Part shown: one piece after another, positions 44,798 to 56,232 of the stretch
Position numbering within the stretch: the first letter of the stretch is position 1
How the letters are laid out: each line of letters starts with the position of its first letter
Origin: Peltaster fructicola
Taxonomy: Eukaryota; Ascomycota; Dothideomycetes
Length of the DNA: 64,000 nt
Direction: 5' to 3'
Assembly (NCBI GenBank): GCA_001592805.2
Contig: CP051143.1
Location: forward strand, 2,666,001 to 2,730,000
Position numbers and translations under genes: made by a program
Notes under the pieces: model-generated
Seen by the model: the letters and a program-made list of their open reading frames with translations, nothing else
Told to the model about the DNA's origin: nothing
Database searches by the model: none

Positions 44798-45520
44798 ATG
44801 ACTAAGAACAGTAACGGCGTAGAGGACTGGAAGAAGCGTCCTCCCTACCTTATTCACGATGACAACTCCAAGTTCAAGGCCATCTACGAGGCTAGCTGCC
44901 ATTGCAATCGTGTGAAATACCAGCTGAGCCGTGAGGAGCCATTGGGAAGCAAGCTTTGTCACTGCACTACCTGTCAGACTCAGCATGGTGAGTAATGACA
45001 GAGCATATTCTCGGCATGTACTGACATTTGACAGCGGCACCATTCCAATGGGCAGCGATATTCCACAAGGACGACATCAACTTTTCACATGGTCATCATG
45101 ATCTCGAGTGGTATGATCCGTCGTCAAAGTCGATCGAGCACAAGTTGCCCTGCAAGGTTCGCTGCAGCTTCTGCCATTCCCCAATCATGGATGAAGGCAG
45201 GAATATGATCTTGCTATTCCCAAGCTTGATTCACTTCAAGTCCAAGGAAGAGAAGCTGAAGTTCAAGCCAAGGTGTGTAGGACGAGGAATCGATGGCTCG
45301 TACTTACAATCGTAGACTACACATGTTCTACGGCGAACGAGTGATGGACATTCCAGATGGATTGCCCAAATGGTCTGGCATCAACGACGACAGCGATCTG
45401 ATCGAGGATAGCCCACCTGAGCTGATCAAAGAGCGTGAGAGAGCTCGTGAGAGGGAGATCGGCAAGCGACAGAAGAAGGAGAAAGATGGGAAGGAGGATA
45501 AGCAGGGAGACAAGGATTAA
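44798..45520 (+). CDS. GFA-family (DUF636, Mss4-like) zinc-fold protein
   Basis: Three exons (44798-44987, 45035-45272, 45316-45520) give 210 residues; both introns are 43-47 nt and in phase. The core carries the paired metal-binding cysteines of the family: SCHCNRVKYQL, CHCTTCQTQHA, and CKVRCSFCHSPIMDEGRNM. The family is named after glutathione-dependent formaldehyde-activating enzyme, but most fungal members have no proven activity. The C-terminal 60 residues are an unusual Lys/Glu/Arg-rich tail (KERERAREREIGKRQKKEKD) that is probably a free charged helix. Zinc-fold assignment is firm; substrate unknown. Its stop is 63 bp from that of the convergent gene at 45584. Confidence 0.88.
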
Positions 45521-45583
45521 TACGACGCTGCAAATGGCGAAGTCATGGAGGATGAGTCTTTCGATATGCTACGAAAGCTCTCT

Positions 45584-46120
45584 TCACAGATTATGTGCTC
45601 GAAAGTACTCCCTAAGTAAGACATCTCCAAGAGCACCTCCCAGGATGACGTCCATCAAGCTAGGACTTGGACCTTTGCGTAGTATCGTCCTCGTCAACAG
45701 GATGCCTAGTCCAGCGATCATTCCAGCATCTATATGCTGTCTAGCTTCTTCGTCATCTCGTCGTGACTCTCGGTCGCTCGCCCATCTCGGGATGTACTGA
45801 CGATACTCAATGCCAGCAACCTGCAGGCCAAGGACCGCACCTGCCATGACCAACGAAGCACGATGTGTTGCCAGGACGGTCCTTCTATTGCCGAAGACTG
45901 ACGCTGTTGTTGTGAAGCCAAAGTCGTTGATCTGTCTCATGTAGGCAAATGCTCCTGCACCAGCAACGAAGGGTGCAATGTCGACGACAGCTGCTTCAAT
46001 ATCGATTCTCTTCCATACAGGCGATCTAGGGACCTCGCGAGGAATCGGGTGCCATAGATTATCGCCTGGAGATTTGTGCTTCCAGTACATCAGATGCTCC
46101 AACAGAGAGTGAGGTGCCAT
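45584..46120 (-). CDS. small integral membrane protein, function unknown
   Basis: A 178-residue single-exon protein starting MAPHSLLEHLMYWKHKSPGD. It has three or four hydrophobic segments: VVDIAPFVAGAGAFAYM, ASLVMAGAVLGLQVAGIEY, AGMIAGLGILLTRTIL and DVILGGALGDVLLREYF, separated by short charged loops (ASDRESRRDDEEARQH). Glycine-rich helices of this kind occur in small mitochondrial or ER membrane proteins, but no family is recognised and no presequence is clear. The clean open frame, alternating charged loops and a position between two good genes support it as real. Confidence 0.65.
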   Translation of the reverse strand: MAPHSLLEHLMYWKHKSPGDNLWHPIPREVPRSPVWKRIDIEAAVVDIAPFVAGAGAFAYMRQINDFGFTTTASVFGNRRTVLATHRASLVMAGAVLGLQVAGIEYRQYIPRWASDRESRRDDEEARQHIDAGMIAGLGILLTRTILRKGPSPSLMDVILGGALGDVLLREYFRAHNL

Positions 46121-46260
46121 GACGTCTACGACGAAGAGTCTATGGATAGTCGTTGGAGTTTGCTGAGGCGGTGATCAGTCTCATCATGAGTATATGTGTC
46201 CTCCTAGATGCATCGTGAACAGCAAGAACAAACACAAACGATTGCTGAAGGCAACATGTC

Positions 46261-46279
46261 GTTGTTGTTGTTGTTGTTG
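46261..46279. repeat. (GTT)6 microsatellite
   Basis: A perfect trinucleotide run of about 19 bp in the 347-bp divergent region between the membrane-protein gene and the HDA-subunit gene. Probably of no function. Confidence 0.8.
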
Positions 46280-46467
46280 CTGGGATATGCGCGCAAAGGC
46301 GGCTATCGTGCCAAGACAAAGCTAACTGCTGCTAAGACAGGCCATTCACGAACTTCTGACACCTCCGAGTATACATTAGATTGTCCATTCCTGGATGCGT
46401 TGTATTTGGAGCGGCTATCCTCAACCATACACCACTACTACACCACATGGCGATCACCACTCCGTAA

Positions 46468-49400
46468 ATGGCGTCGCGCGTGTCAAAGAAGAAGCGAAAA
46501 CAATCAACCACAAAGCCAGGGGTTGCAGGTAAGACTGCCACTCGTCGTCGATGCCAGCGCTAATTTTGTCATGAAGAGCCACAGGACGAATACGATATTA
46601 AAGCTATTGTCGCAGAAACTGACGAGCAATACGAAGTTGAGTGGGAAAATACCTGGCTTCCGAAGGACTGGGTGTCAGAGTCTGCTATCATCCATTGGAA
46701 GCAACAGAAAGCGCAATCCATAGGTGCGTCAAGTTGAATGCCCGCATGTCTGTAAGCTGACGACGGCGACAGTATCTGAGGCGTCTTCTCCATTGTCTCC
46801 AGCGCTGGACCTTGTCGACGACTACTTCGACCCGATCGCATCCGCTCCGAGGACTGCAGGTCGTGAGATTCGAGAGAGTCCTCCAGCCAACGCTAAGCTT
46901 GATGATCAGCCTCTCAACAACGAAGGAGACTCTCAGTGGCAGCTTCTCACCCTTCAAGACGGATCACAGATCAGGGTCCTTCGTTCCAGCTACGTCCGCA
47001 TCAAGCCCCAAGCCATATTCTCCGCGAATTCACAGCCTGGTGCACATACAGTGAACGGCTCGCACGACGCAGAAAGCTCCAGGGAAGTGTCCGACAGCAA
47101 GCGCACGCTCTTCCAGGCCAGAGCTCAGAATCGGGTTGTCTCGTCGACGACCGAGGAGTCACCATCCAACTTGGTGCAAGAAGCTCAGCTAATATTATCC
47201 CAGACTGAAGCCTCGCAGTCCCACAACCAGCATAGCAGCTCGAAGGATAGCTCTGGTGCGCTATCGCAGAGCATTCGACAGCTCCCCGACATTACACCTG
47301 GTCTCACGCAAGTACTGCAACCTACAGGCGTTCAGCACGACGTACCACACGAACTGTCACAGAACTTCGTGCAAGAATCATCCTTGCCAACTCCTCCACC
47401 GCATACTGTGGATATCACAACGCAAGATCGTCTTGGCACTTTCCCTCGATCACCCTTGACACCACTCGATCATAGCGGCACTCGATTTGGTGTGAGCGAC
47501 ACAATGGCGAATCGCCCAACGATCGACAGTGCACTCCAGCCTAGCTCACCTTCGCCGCTCAAAGAAGACTCATCCTCGACCACACCTGGTGACATGGCTA
47601 CATCACTACAGGCAGTAATGCACAATGCGGCCCAGATGGGCTCGATCTTGTCCAACACAATGGAGTCAGCGAAGAATCTCACACAGTTACCAAGCGTCAA
47701 CGATGGAGTGCATCTTCTCGGACTACACATGATTCCGTCACAGCGAGACCAGTATATGGCAGTGCCTGAGCCCGACTCACAGCATATCGCAAACAACATT
47801 ATCAGCATCAGCTCACAAGAGCTCGATGACGACCTGGTCGAAGAGGGTGAGGACCTCCTCCGGCGCTTACGATCCATAGTGACACACCCTGATTTGGACA
47901 CCCCTGAGGCTATGACACAGTACGATGTCGACGATGCTCAAATGGCAGACTGGGACAGCAGATGCAGTTCGAAATTCAGATTCCTTCGAGAGATGTTCCA
48001 GCATGCTCACGGACGTGGTCTACACATCGTCGTTGCTGTCGATGGTGGTCAAGAGTTTCGTCTACTCAGTCGCTTTTTGAAAGGTCTTGAGATCCCTTCA
48101 GCTTCAGCACTTCCTGCAGACGACAAAACCACAACAGCGGCGACCATCATGGATGAGGAGCGCCTGGAGTCTAGCATTGCTCCGGCTGACGTTGTCATTG
48201 GTCTCAATCCGAGCTGGAATGGCGACGGTCCGCTGGTTCTTGGTCGCAATGGTACACTGGCACCATGCGTTCAGCTTGTTGCTCCCCATACTGTCGAACA
48301 TGTCGAGCTTTCACTGCCTAGAGGGCTATCAAAGCAGTCTCGGCTGAAGTTGATGTGGAACCAGGTCGAGCAGTTGAAGAAACAAGTCCAGCGTTCGGGA
48401 CATGTACACACAACACATGAGCTTGCGCAAGGTCTTGTGAGCTTCTTAACTGACGACGTTGCTGGGCCGTGGCCATTGCAGGAGCTGCGCAAGCTGCGTG
48501 TGCAGATGGACAATAGTACTGTCCGATGGGAGCACTCTCAGAGTCGAAAGAGACCCCTCGAAGATGCAGATGACAGACAAGCCGCCGCTAAGAGACAGCA
48601 GCTCGATGGAGCAGCGACATTGACTGTTCAGTCGACTGAGGGAGGATTTCAGGCCAAGCTGGACGAAGTCGAAGCCCAGCGGAATGAGTTGGAGAAGGAG
48701 CTACTCTACGCCCGTACACGACTCAGTGAGCTTGAGAGGACTATGGAAGGTCTTTTCGACTCCGCGGAAACGTCTCGAGAGGAGCTTACCGAGCTGCAGC
48801 GTGAACGAAACGAAGCACTGAATACATTAGCACGATTAAAAGCGAAAGTTGAAGCCAAACAGAATGATGCTACTTCACTCCGCCAGGAACGTGTAACGCT
48901 GCGAGATCAGCTTAAACAAGCGAACAACCGCCTGATCAGTCATGCCATCCCTGAGCGTGCAGAGCTCGAGAAGTCAAGGCAAGCTGAGGAAGAAGCTCGC
49001 ATAGAGGCCGCCAAGGCCAAGGCTCGAGTGCAAGGCATGGAGAAGGATCTTGATTATGCTCGATCACAATATCGCTCTGCTAGCGATTCAGCATACAGTC
49101 TATCCATGGAGAATAGGACCTTGGCCGAGAGGTTAGACGTCGCTGAGAAGGCTGCCGCACTTGAATTGGCAAAGGCCAGGCAGATCAGTCTGGATAACCT
49201 AGCAGGTCTGGCATTGAACGAGAACAAGAAATTGAAGGTCGTACTGGCAAACAGAGAGGCCGAACTGAGAAGTCGTGAGGAGGAGCTTGCTCGACTCAAG
49301 GATCTCTCGCGTGGACGAATGACTACAAGAGGTAGTAGTGTGCCTCGGAGCCCACGCATGGGTAGTCCAATGAAGCAGATGCTCTCTGATGGGTATGCTA

Positions 49401-49471
49401 GTAGACATGGTAGCCCAGCAGGTGGTGAGTTTCGAGAGCGTGGACGATTGCATCCTCTGAGGAATGGATGA
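46468..49471 (+). CDS. chromodomain HDA-complex subunit (Hda2/Hda3 type)
   Basis: Three exons (46468-46528, 46577-46723, 46773-49471) give 968 residues. A basic N-terminus (MASRVSKKKRKQ) leads to a short chromodomain, YDIKAIVAETDEQYEVEWEN then TWLPKDWVSESAIIHWK. After a 330-residue disordered region comes the class II HDAC complex subunit 2/3 domain, a degenerate helicase-like fold: FLREMFQHAHGRGLHIVVAV, DVVIGLNPSWNGDGP, APCVQLVAPHTVEHVELSLP and KLMWNQVEQLKKQVQ. A coiled coil of about 230 residues (KLDEVEAQRNELEKELLYAR onward) precedes a Ser/Arg tail. In yeast, Hda2 and Hda3 scaffold the Hda1 deacetylase; a chromodomain on this subunit is found in filamentous fungi and implies histone-mark reading. 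Assignment to Hda2 or Hda3 is open. Confidence 0.85.
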
Positions 49472-49490
49472 GCAATGTGTAATATAAGAC

Positions 49491-50454
49491 CTATGTAATT
49501 CTTGCAGACAAGTGCTCTCCAAGATCACTCTCAATCTGCTTGTACAGTCGTGCGTATACCTCCCCGACTGGTAGCTCATAATTGACTATAGTTTCGTGAG
49601 TATCGACACCGAGAACGAGTAGAGCGAAGATCATGTCTCGGCGATCTGTTGCTTTTCGATAGCGCATGTTATGGAGGATGTCCAGCGTAGTGATCTTCGG
49701 TTGGTAGCCATTAGACCTCACGTATGCGAGCTCGATCATATCGACCAAGGGCGCCATATCCACTTCCGCCAGTCCAGCTTGTTCCCACTCAGGTGATATC
49801 ACAGCAAATTTTAGTCGACAGTAGAAGCGATGTGTATCGCTTGACAGCCATTCGAAGCTGCGAGAGCCCACGATCATGCGCAGCTTGGTAGACATGACGA
49901 GCTCTTGCACCACCCATATTCTGTAGAACCAACCTCGATGAACAATGTCTTCTAGTCCAGCACGAAGCAACTCTGGTGAAAGGGATAGCCAAGGAGGTGT
50001 ATGCATTGGTTCATTGCCAGCAAGAAAGCTGAGGATGTCGATGCCGATCTGAGTGTTTCTCATTCTCAACACCAAGCCAAATGTTGACGCTGGACGCCAT
50101 GCGAAACACTTCAGTCATCATAGACACCTGCTGCGACCTTTCCTTTGCATTACGCTGATCAATACAGATAGCGTCGACCCAAAGATATCGTATCGACGTC
50201 TCATGGCGTAGATGTCGTAGTGCTGACATCAGGTTAGGCCTGATGGGTAGCTCTATGTCGTCGTCCAGCTTGATCACTCCAGTCTCCAAGGGACCTCCCC
50301 AGAGGTACGAGAGCGTCTCATATGGTTCATTTGCATGGTCAGCCCTGGAGTAAAGTGGCCGTACCTTCAATGAACCCCTGAGCGCATCACTGAATGTTCC
50401 AGGCTGAAGTGCGAGGACTCTAATGTGTTCGTCTTCGAGATGAGTGTAGAAACC
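49491..50454 (-). pseudogene. HET-domain (heterokaryon incompatibility) gene, frame interrupted
   Basis: The HET signature is clear: YETLSYLWGG, then IRPNLMSALRHLRHE, RYLWVDAICIDQRNAKERSQ QV-type helix, and further on WFYRIWVVQELVMS and RRDMIFALLVLG. HET proteins trigger cell death on fusion of unlike hyphae. The reading frame is interrupted once inside the domain, so as assembled no complete product is encoded; it is either a fossil or carries an assembly error. A 43-nt intron just upstream (50455-50497) implies a 5' exon between about 50498 and 50770 that I could not resolve. The C-terminus is short for the family. It begins the accessory-looking block that runs to about 57.2 kb. Confidence 0.65.
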
Positions 50455-50872
50455 CTGAGGATCAGTACTAGCACGTATTACAAGCACGATAGCTCACCTC
50501 TCTAATGGATACTTCATGCTGAGGCGAGACACTGTCTCTTGACACACGGAACCAGAAACCGACAGTGATTTTGATCCCAATGGTTTGCAGAAAGGCAAAC
50601 CTTGGCGGGCTCACAGTCCATGAACATTGCCATAGTCGAGTCCAGTATCTCATGAGCACGCTCATGCTGGCATTTTGGCGCAAGAAGGCACACTGAGGTA
50701 ACAGCAAGCTCAAGCTCCAGCTCTTGGTGCATGCGAAGGTGGCTGCACGTGAGGCTGAGCTACCCTGCATGGTGGCGTTAGCTGGAAGACTCCGTTAGTG
50801 GCATGCAGTCGTACTCTGAGGTACAGAGCGCACCGGAGCGTAGGTATGGATGTTGCATCCTCGGACACAATA

Positions 50873-52564
50873 CTAGAGACGAGCAGAAAGTGGAGAATAC
50901 TTCTCTGCCAAAGCTCTACCAGCTTGATAGCCTGAGAAGATGCACCCACCAAGGAAGGTACCCTCCAGTGAGCTGTAGCCATGCATACCACCGCCGCCAA
51001 AGCCAGAAGCCTCACCAGCAGCGTACAGTCCAGGAAAGCTCTCGCCAGCAGTATTGAGCACATTGCCATCGAGATCAGTCTCGAGACCACCCAAGCTCTT
51101 TCTCGTGAGAAGATTCATCCTTACGGCGATGAGAGGACCAGCTGCAGGACTCAGGATTTTGTGAGGCTTCGCAACACGACGCTTGTCAGCTCCGTACTTG
51201 CGTGTGTTTTCGATGAGCATGATCTGGGCATCCTTGGTAAACTTGTTGTCCTGTTGTGCGTCTCGAGTCTGGATCTCATGTCGTATTGCTTCTAACGAGA
51301 GCACGGGACCATCTCGCTCGCTTGCCAGTCTGTTCATTCCAGCGACTAGTGACTCAAGATCGTCCTCGACGATGAAGTCCTTACCGTGCTTCATAAAGGC
51401 TTGTACAGGCCACGTTCCCCAGCGAGTGAACAGTCTGTGTAGTAGCTGGATGTGGCTCTTGTTCGTGATATCTGGGTTCTGCTCTGAGCCTGAGAGACTG
51501 AACTCTCGACTGATGATCTCACGATCGAGAATGAACCACGAATAGTCGTAGCCTGTGGCGCAGATGTGTCGTAGTGTTGATAGCGTATCGCAGCCTGGAA
51601 AGAGGAAGGCTGGAAGACGCTTGCCAGTCGCATCAAGCCAGATACTGCTTGGACCAGGGATGACTCTGATGCCGTGCGCTGGCCATATTGGGTCCCAATT
51701 TGCTAGTCCTTCGGTGTAGTGCCACATTCGATCCATGTTGACAGTGTTGGCTCCCGTGTCCTTGGCAATCTGCACCATGCGCCCGTCAACGTGCGCAGGC
51801 ACACCAACGACGAAAGATTCAGGCACCTTGGGTCCTAGACGATCGATCGGCCAGTTTCGCTTGACTGCCTCGACGTTACCTCCAATGCCGCCACTTGCGA
51901 TTAGTACTGCTGATCCTCTGATCTCAAACTTGTCGATGGCCACTCTTGATGATGGCGCACCTCGCTCTGCCTGCGATGGCTCGAGGACGACACCCTGGAC
52001 ACCAACAGCTCTCCCTGTACTGTCGACGATGATCTGATCAACTTGATGTCTGAATCTGAACGTCACCAGTCCTTTCTTCGCGGCTGCGCGCACAGGCTGC
52101 TCAAATACTCGAACAATCTCAGGTCCCACGCCCCATGTCAGATGGAAACGAGGGACTGAGTTACCATGGCCACTCGCAGAGCCGCTTCCTCTCTCTGCCC
52201 AGCCAACAGACAGGAACTTGACGCCGAGGTTCTTGAGGTAGGGCTCCATCTTGCCCGCAGCGAAGTCAACGAATGCTTTGGCCCATTGTCGTGGCCAGTG
52301 GTCCTCTCGATCACGGTCGAACCCAGCAGTATTGAGCCAGTCAGCCCATGCGAGCTCACGGCTGTCCTTGATTCCATTTGATCTCTGATCTGCAGAGTCG
52401 ACACAGAAGATGCCACCAAGGGACCAGAAAGCCTGTCCTCCCAGGTTGCCTTCGTTCTCTTGGTCGATGATAATCACAGGGATGTTCTTTTTGGTGAGCT
52501 CATGAGCTGCGACTAGGCCTGATAGACCGCCGCCGACGATGATTATCGGCTGTGCTGTCGACAT
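50873..52564 (-). CDS. FAD-binding dehydrogenase, KstD/fumarate-reductase-like
   Basis: A 563-residue single-exon flavoprotein starting MSTAQPIIIVGGGLSGLVAA, the FAD-binding beta-alpha-beta, followed by NLGGQAFWSLGGI. The C-terminal half carries GLYAAGEASGFGGGG and EGTFLGGCIFSGYQAGRAL, the second FAD contact of the succinate dehydrogenase/fumarate reductase/3-ketosteroid dehydrogenase superfamily. It most resembles the group of about 550 residues annotated simply as FAD-binding dehydrogenase, common in actinobacteria and scattered in fungi. No signal peptide; substrate unknown. The frame stays open 83 codons upstream but has no ATG there; a GTGAGT donor (52635) and CATAG acceptor (52569) suggest a 5'UTR intron ending four bases before the start. 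Confidence 0.88.
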   Translation of the reverse strand: MSTAQPIIIVGGGLSGLVAAHELTKKNIPVIIIDQENEGNLGGQAFWSLGGIFCVDSADQRSNGIKDSRELAWADWLNTAGFDRDREDHWPRQWAKAFVDFAAGKMEPYLKNLGVKFLSVGWAERGSGSASGHGNSVPRFHLTWGVGPEIVRVFEQPVRAAAKKGLVTFRFRHQVDQIIVDSTGRAVGVQGVVLEPSQAERGAPSSRVAIDKFEIRGSAVLIASGGIGGNVEAVKRNWPIDRLGPKVPESFVVGVPAHVDGRMVQIAKDTGANTVNMDRMWHYTEGLANWDPIWPAHGIRVIPGPSSIWLDATGKRLPAFLFPGCDTLSTLRHICATGYDYSWFILDREIISREFSLSGSEQNPDITNKSHIQLLHRLFTRWGTWPVQAFMKHGKDFIVEDDLESLVAGMNRLASERDGPVLSLEAIRHEIQTRDAQQDNKFTKDAQIMLIENTRKYGADKRRVAKPHKILSPAAGPLIAVRMNLLTRKSLGGLETDLDGNVLNTAGESFPGLYAAGEASGFGGGGMHGYSSLEGTFLGGCIFSGYQAGRALAEKYSPLSARL

Positions 52565-52586
52565 TGTGCTATGCGTTGTCGCCTGG

Positions 52587-52619
52587 TTGTTGTTGTTGAA
52601 AGATTGTTGTTGAAAGATG
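52587..52619. repeat. short TTG-rich tandem repeat in a leader intron
   Basis: Two copies of a TTGTTGTTGAAAGAT-like unit lie inside the probable 5'UTR intron of the flavoprotein gene. Probably a simple-sequence expansion. Confidence 0.5.
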
Positions 52620-52639
52620 GTAAGCTGATACTCACGTCG

Positions 52640-53450
52640 AGGAGCTGATGGGCTCAATGTAAAGGTGTGCTCGGCGGTCGTTGATGCAGACTCTAGCCTG
52701 TGCCATGGGCGAAGCGTTGTCGAGGTATTTCCATTGACGGTAGGCCGACTGGCCGTGTGTATAGAGGAAGGCAAAATACGATGGGGACGGAAGAGTTCAA
52801 TAACCGAGGGCAATCGCTTGATTGTGATTGGCTGATCGTCAGCATAACTGTTGGTTCAATCGCATAATTCCTCTTCTGCCTCATAACAGCACCTCGCTTG
52901 CTCTCAGCCCTAAGCGCTCCATTGTCACTACATCACTCAGGTGTGGCTTGTCGCAAACCTTCGGCGGTCGGTGACTCGCATGCGAGGCGTTCACGGTCGA
53001 GAAGCTCAGTGCTAGGCGGCATCAAGGAAGGACGCATCGCAAGCCAAGATGCCGGTCGCCGATCGTTCTCCTCCTATGCCCATCGAGACGCCTAGATTCC
53101 TCCACTTTGAGAAGCCTTACAGACTCCTTTACCGCCAATGTTCTTCCGATCACATCAGATGTCGGATGTCCTCTGAATGCCTCGCCCGACAACAAGGAAA
53201 CTACAACACGTCGTTGCATAGCCATGCTGCTGCAGAGTCTTGGCTGTCAGGGAGCTCATTTGCATACGCTGAGCTAGGCAATGACTGAAAAGAGTCTATA
53301 CTGTCAACCATCATGGCTCGTTAAGGTCAATCAGATGATATTATGCTGTTTGCAACAATTCTCTGGAGATCATGGTAGTGGCTACGATGACATTCGAATC
53401 TGGTGCATCGCTTATTACTGATCTTCTCTGGCACTGGTCTCGTCCATTTA
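52640..53450. other. divergent intergenic region, no gene called
   Basis: About 800 bp between the flavoprotein gene and the ferric reductase. A 79-codon frame at 53049-53288 starts in fair context (AAGATGCCGGTC) but has no recognisable content and no splice partner I could find. The rest presumably holds both promoters. Confidence 0.4.
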
Positions 53451-53539
53451 GCTGTTCACCTTGAGCAGCCCGAGCACGTCTGCGTCTCTGCTTGTAACGA
53501 ATGGTCCAGCCTGGTCATCTAGAATGTGACTTCAACAGT

Positions 53540-55813
53540 TGCACCAGACGACTGCTACACTCCAGAAAGCAGAACGATCTGCGGCTGCATACGGTCCACT
53601 GATTTGCTCACACCTCCTGTACAGCCAGCGACGTCCATACGCAGGGCCCAGCTTCTTCAACGTCACTTGCATGGAAGAGGCTGGTTTGATCTCGCCTAGA
53701 TGTGAAGAGCTTGCAGCATCTCGTTCTGCCCTGGCAGCAGCACCTAGACCGTCACAAGCAGACTATGCAGGAGACGTGGTGTCGGTTCCGTCGATACCTG
53801 ACGCTGACTGGGCTGACCTGTCCATACGCACAGTGGTAAGTCGATGAGGTGGGCATTACCAGCATACACTAAGAGTTACAGCGTGCCTATGATCGTAACT
53901 TCTGGTACAGCTTCGACTTCACGTATGCACTGCACTTTCTTTGGCGATTGTCACTAACACCATTTAGATGGGCTTCCTTCGGCTTTTGGGGCACTGTCTT
54001 TCTCGTCAGCACGATCAATCGCTTCGTTGAGTTCTTAAAGGTACTTCGAGCTCGTCCAGCGACACGGCGAAGACAATCGAGCGGTGGCTGGACATGGATC
54101 AGGAGGCAACTCATCTTGTCTGTAACATTTGGCAAGCACTGTCAAGAGCCAGTGGGTTGGGCGACACTTCCACCACGCCTAGAGTCCTGTATCATCTTCG
54201 CCTACCTACTCATGTCAACGTTTATGTGCTTCCCTGGCTACGACCTCTTCGACAACAATGAGTAGTATGTATGCACAACAAGCAAGAACACGAGCTGACC
54301 TAATCAGCTGGGCAACGACGGGAGCACAGCTTGCTCGATACATTGCAGATCGAACGGCAGTCCTGTCTATCGCGAATGTGCCTCTATTGTGGCTCTTTGC
54401 TGCTCGCAATGACCCTCTTCTGTGGTTGACCGGCTTCTCCTATGCTTCGTTCAACAGATTCCATCGCTGGGTTGCTCGTATGGCCTTCGTCTTTGCTCTT
54501 GTGCACAGCATAGTATGGACCTACGACTATATCTACTTCTATGGTGTTGCTACGTACTATGCAGCTTACGAGGAGGTCTGGTGGTGGACTGGAGTTATCG
54601 TGAGTCTAGGATCATTTGCATTACCCAGCGCTGATGGTACAGGCCACTGTCATCATGGCAACGCTCCTTCCAGCGAGTGTGTATTGGTTGCGGACCAAGC
54701 ACTATGACTTCTTTCTGATAGTCCACATCGTCCTCTCGATCATATTTCTGATCACGCTATACTTGTGGGTCATTCGGCTCGTCGCTGATACTGTACTGAC
54801 ACGTACCAGTCACATTCAGGTATACGAACACTTCTTTGACGGTTTCATCTGGCCGTGTGTTGCTATATGGTCGCTTGATCGACTCCTATGCATCGTACGG
54901 ATAGTCTACACCAGTGTCATACCATTATTCACCAAGGGTGTGAAAGCGACCGCGACGTTCGACATACGATCAGACATCGTCCGTTTGGATGTGACAGACT
55001 TCTTCCCGCCAAACACAAGCATATCTCCAGGCCTCTACTACTACGTCTACCTTCCTGCGAGTCTCAAGGGATGGGAGTCTCATCCATTCACTCTCTGCAG
55101 CTGGAATCGATCAGTCGACAGTATACCAGTCTCGCCAGCGCCGCTAGCATCTCCTCATAGCTCTCTAGACATTGAAGCCGCCAAGAAGGTCCCAGCTCTA
55201 CGCAGCAGAGAGCTCGCATCAGCTCAAGCTGTCAGTCACTCTTTCTTGATCAGGCCATATGCCGGCTTCACTCAGCGACTACGAGACAGGATCGTTGCTG
55301 CTCACGAAGCACGCGGTTTGTGCGAGGTTACTGTGTTGCTCGAGGGACCTTACGGCTGCAGGCTTGATCTGTCGAGATACTCCGATGTCCTCATACTGGC
55401 TGCAGGCAGCGGCATCGTCACGGCCATCTCGCATGCGCACTACCTGCTTGCTAATGGACGAACGGAAGTGCATCTCACATGGGTGGTACCACAGCGATGG
55501 CTTGTGGAGGACGTCTGCAAGAATGAACTAAGCGCAATTCTTGGCGGTCCACGTTTGCACATGACGGTGTATCTGACAGGAAAGTCACAGGAGATGAGCG
55601 AGGAGTCTGCTGCTTCATCGACTATCGAGTTCCACGCTGGCCGTCCAGACATTTTTGCTGTCATGCAGCAAGCTCGAGCACTGCAAGGCCGACTTGGCGA
55701 TTATGAACTCAGGCACACCGCAGGTCGCCGATGCTTGTCGGGCAGCTGTGGTTCGTCTGTTGCGAGAACCTGGACCGCATGTGGAGTACTACGCTGAGGA
55801 TACGCCGTGGTAG
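53540..55813 (+). CDS. ferric reductase (FRE family), 5' end unresolved, frame break near the 3' end
   Basis: A membrane flavocytochrome of the FRE/NOX superfamily that reduces extracellular ferric or cupric ions with cytosolic NADPH. Resolved exons: up to 53835, 53882-53922, 53968-54264, 54308-54599 and 54643-55813. They encode several membrane helices, with likely haem histidines in FNRFHRWVARM, FALVHSIVW and IVHIVLSIIF. They also give the FAD motif HPFTLCSW and the NADPH motif LAAGSGIVTAISH. The tail PQVADACRAAVVRLL ending VEYYAEDTPW lies one frame away from the rest; the shift falls at about 55685-55700 in a GGCC context without splice signals and fits one extra base. The Cys-containing extracellular N-terminus (from about 53450) cannot be assembled into one frame by eye, so the start is unknown. 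Confidence 0.75.
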
Positions 55814-56232
55814 TGCCATGTCGCGAGTACATCTTTAGTCGAGTATCGAATAGCTTTAAACAATCTGATCGCCGCTGTCATCATAATACGTTTGTTTGCT
55901 TCGTGCTGTCAATGCTTTGTGACCTACCCTCTGTACCGTCACACGTACTCTCAATTGTGAGACGGAACAGGAGTATACCAGGGACGAATGCAGAGCCCGA
56001 TGCGCCGCAATACCTGCTCGGCCGACCGACGATCGTTGTCGTGCCTGTCTTTTCGGCGCCGAAATCACATGGTTCCAGGTGTAGCTCTAAACATAGCTCA
56101 CCAACCCTGGTATATGACTGATCGCCTCAATGACAAACACACGGAAGCGGCACGACCTTAGCATATCGCCGACAAGCATTATAGAAGCTTTCGCCATATC
56201 TCTTGGCTTGCTTGGAGGTCATTCATCCCAAC
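55814..56232. other. intergenic region, no gene called
   Basis: About 420 bp between ferric reductase and methyltransferase, both on the plus strand. It presumably holds the methyltransferase promoter. No structure worth naming was seen. Confidence 0.45.

Noticed and set aside
52565-52813. 83-codon N-terminal extension of the KstD-like flavoprotein
   Set aside because: It has no ATG, contains a good splice donor and acceptor for a leader intron, and the FAD motif follows directly after the ATG at 52564.
53049-53288. 79-codon plus-strand frame between the flavoprotein and ferric reductase
   Set aside because: It has a fair start context but no domain, no signal peptide and no splice link to the reductase; probably chance.
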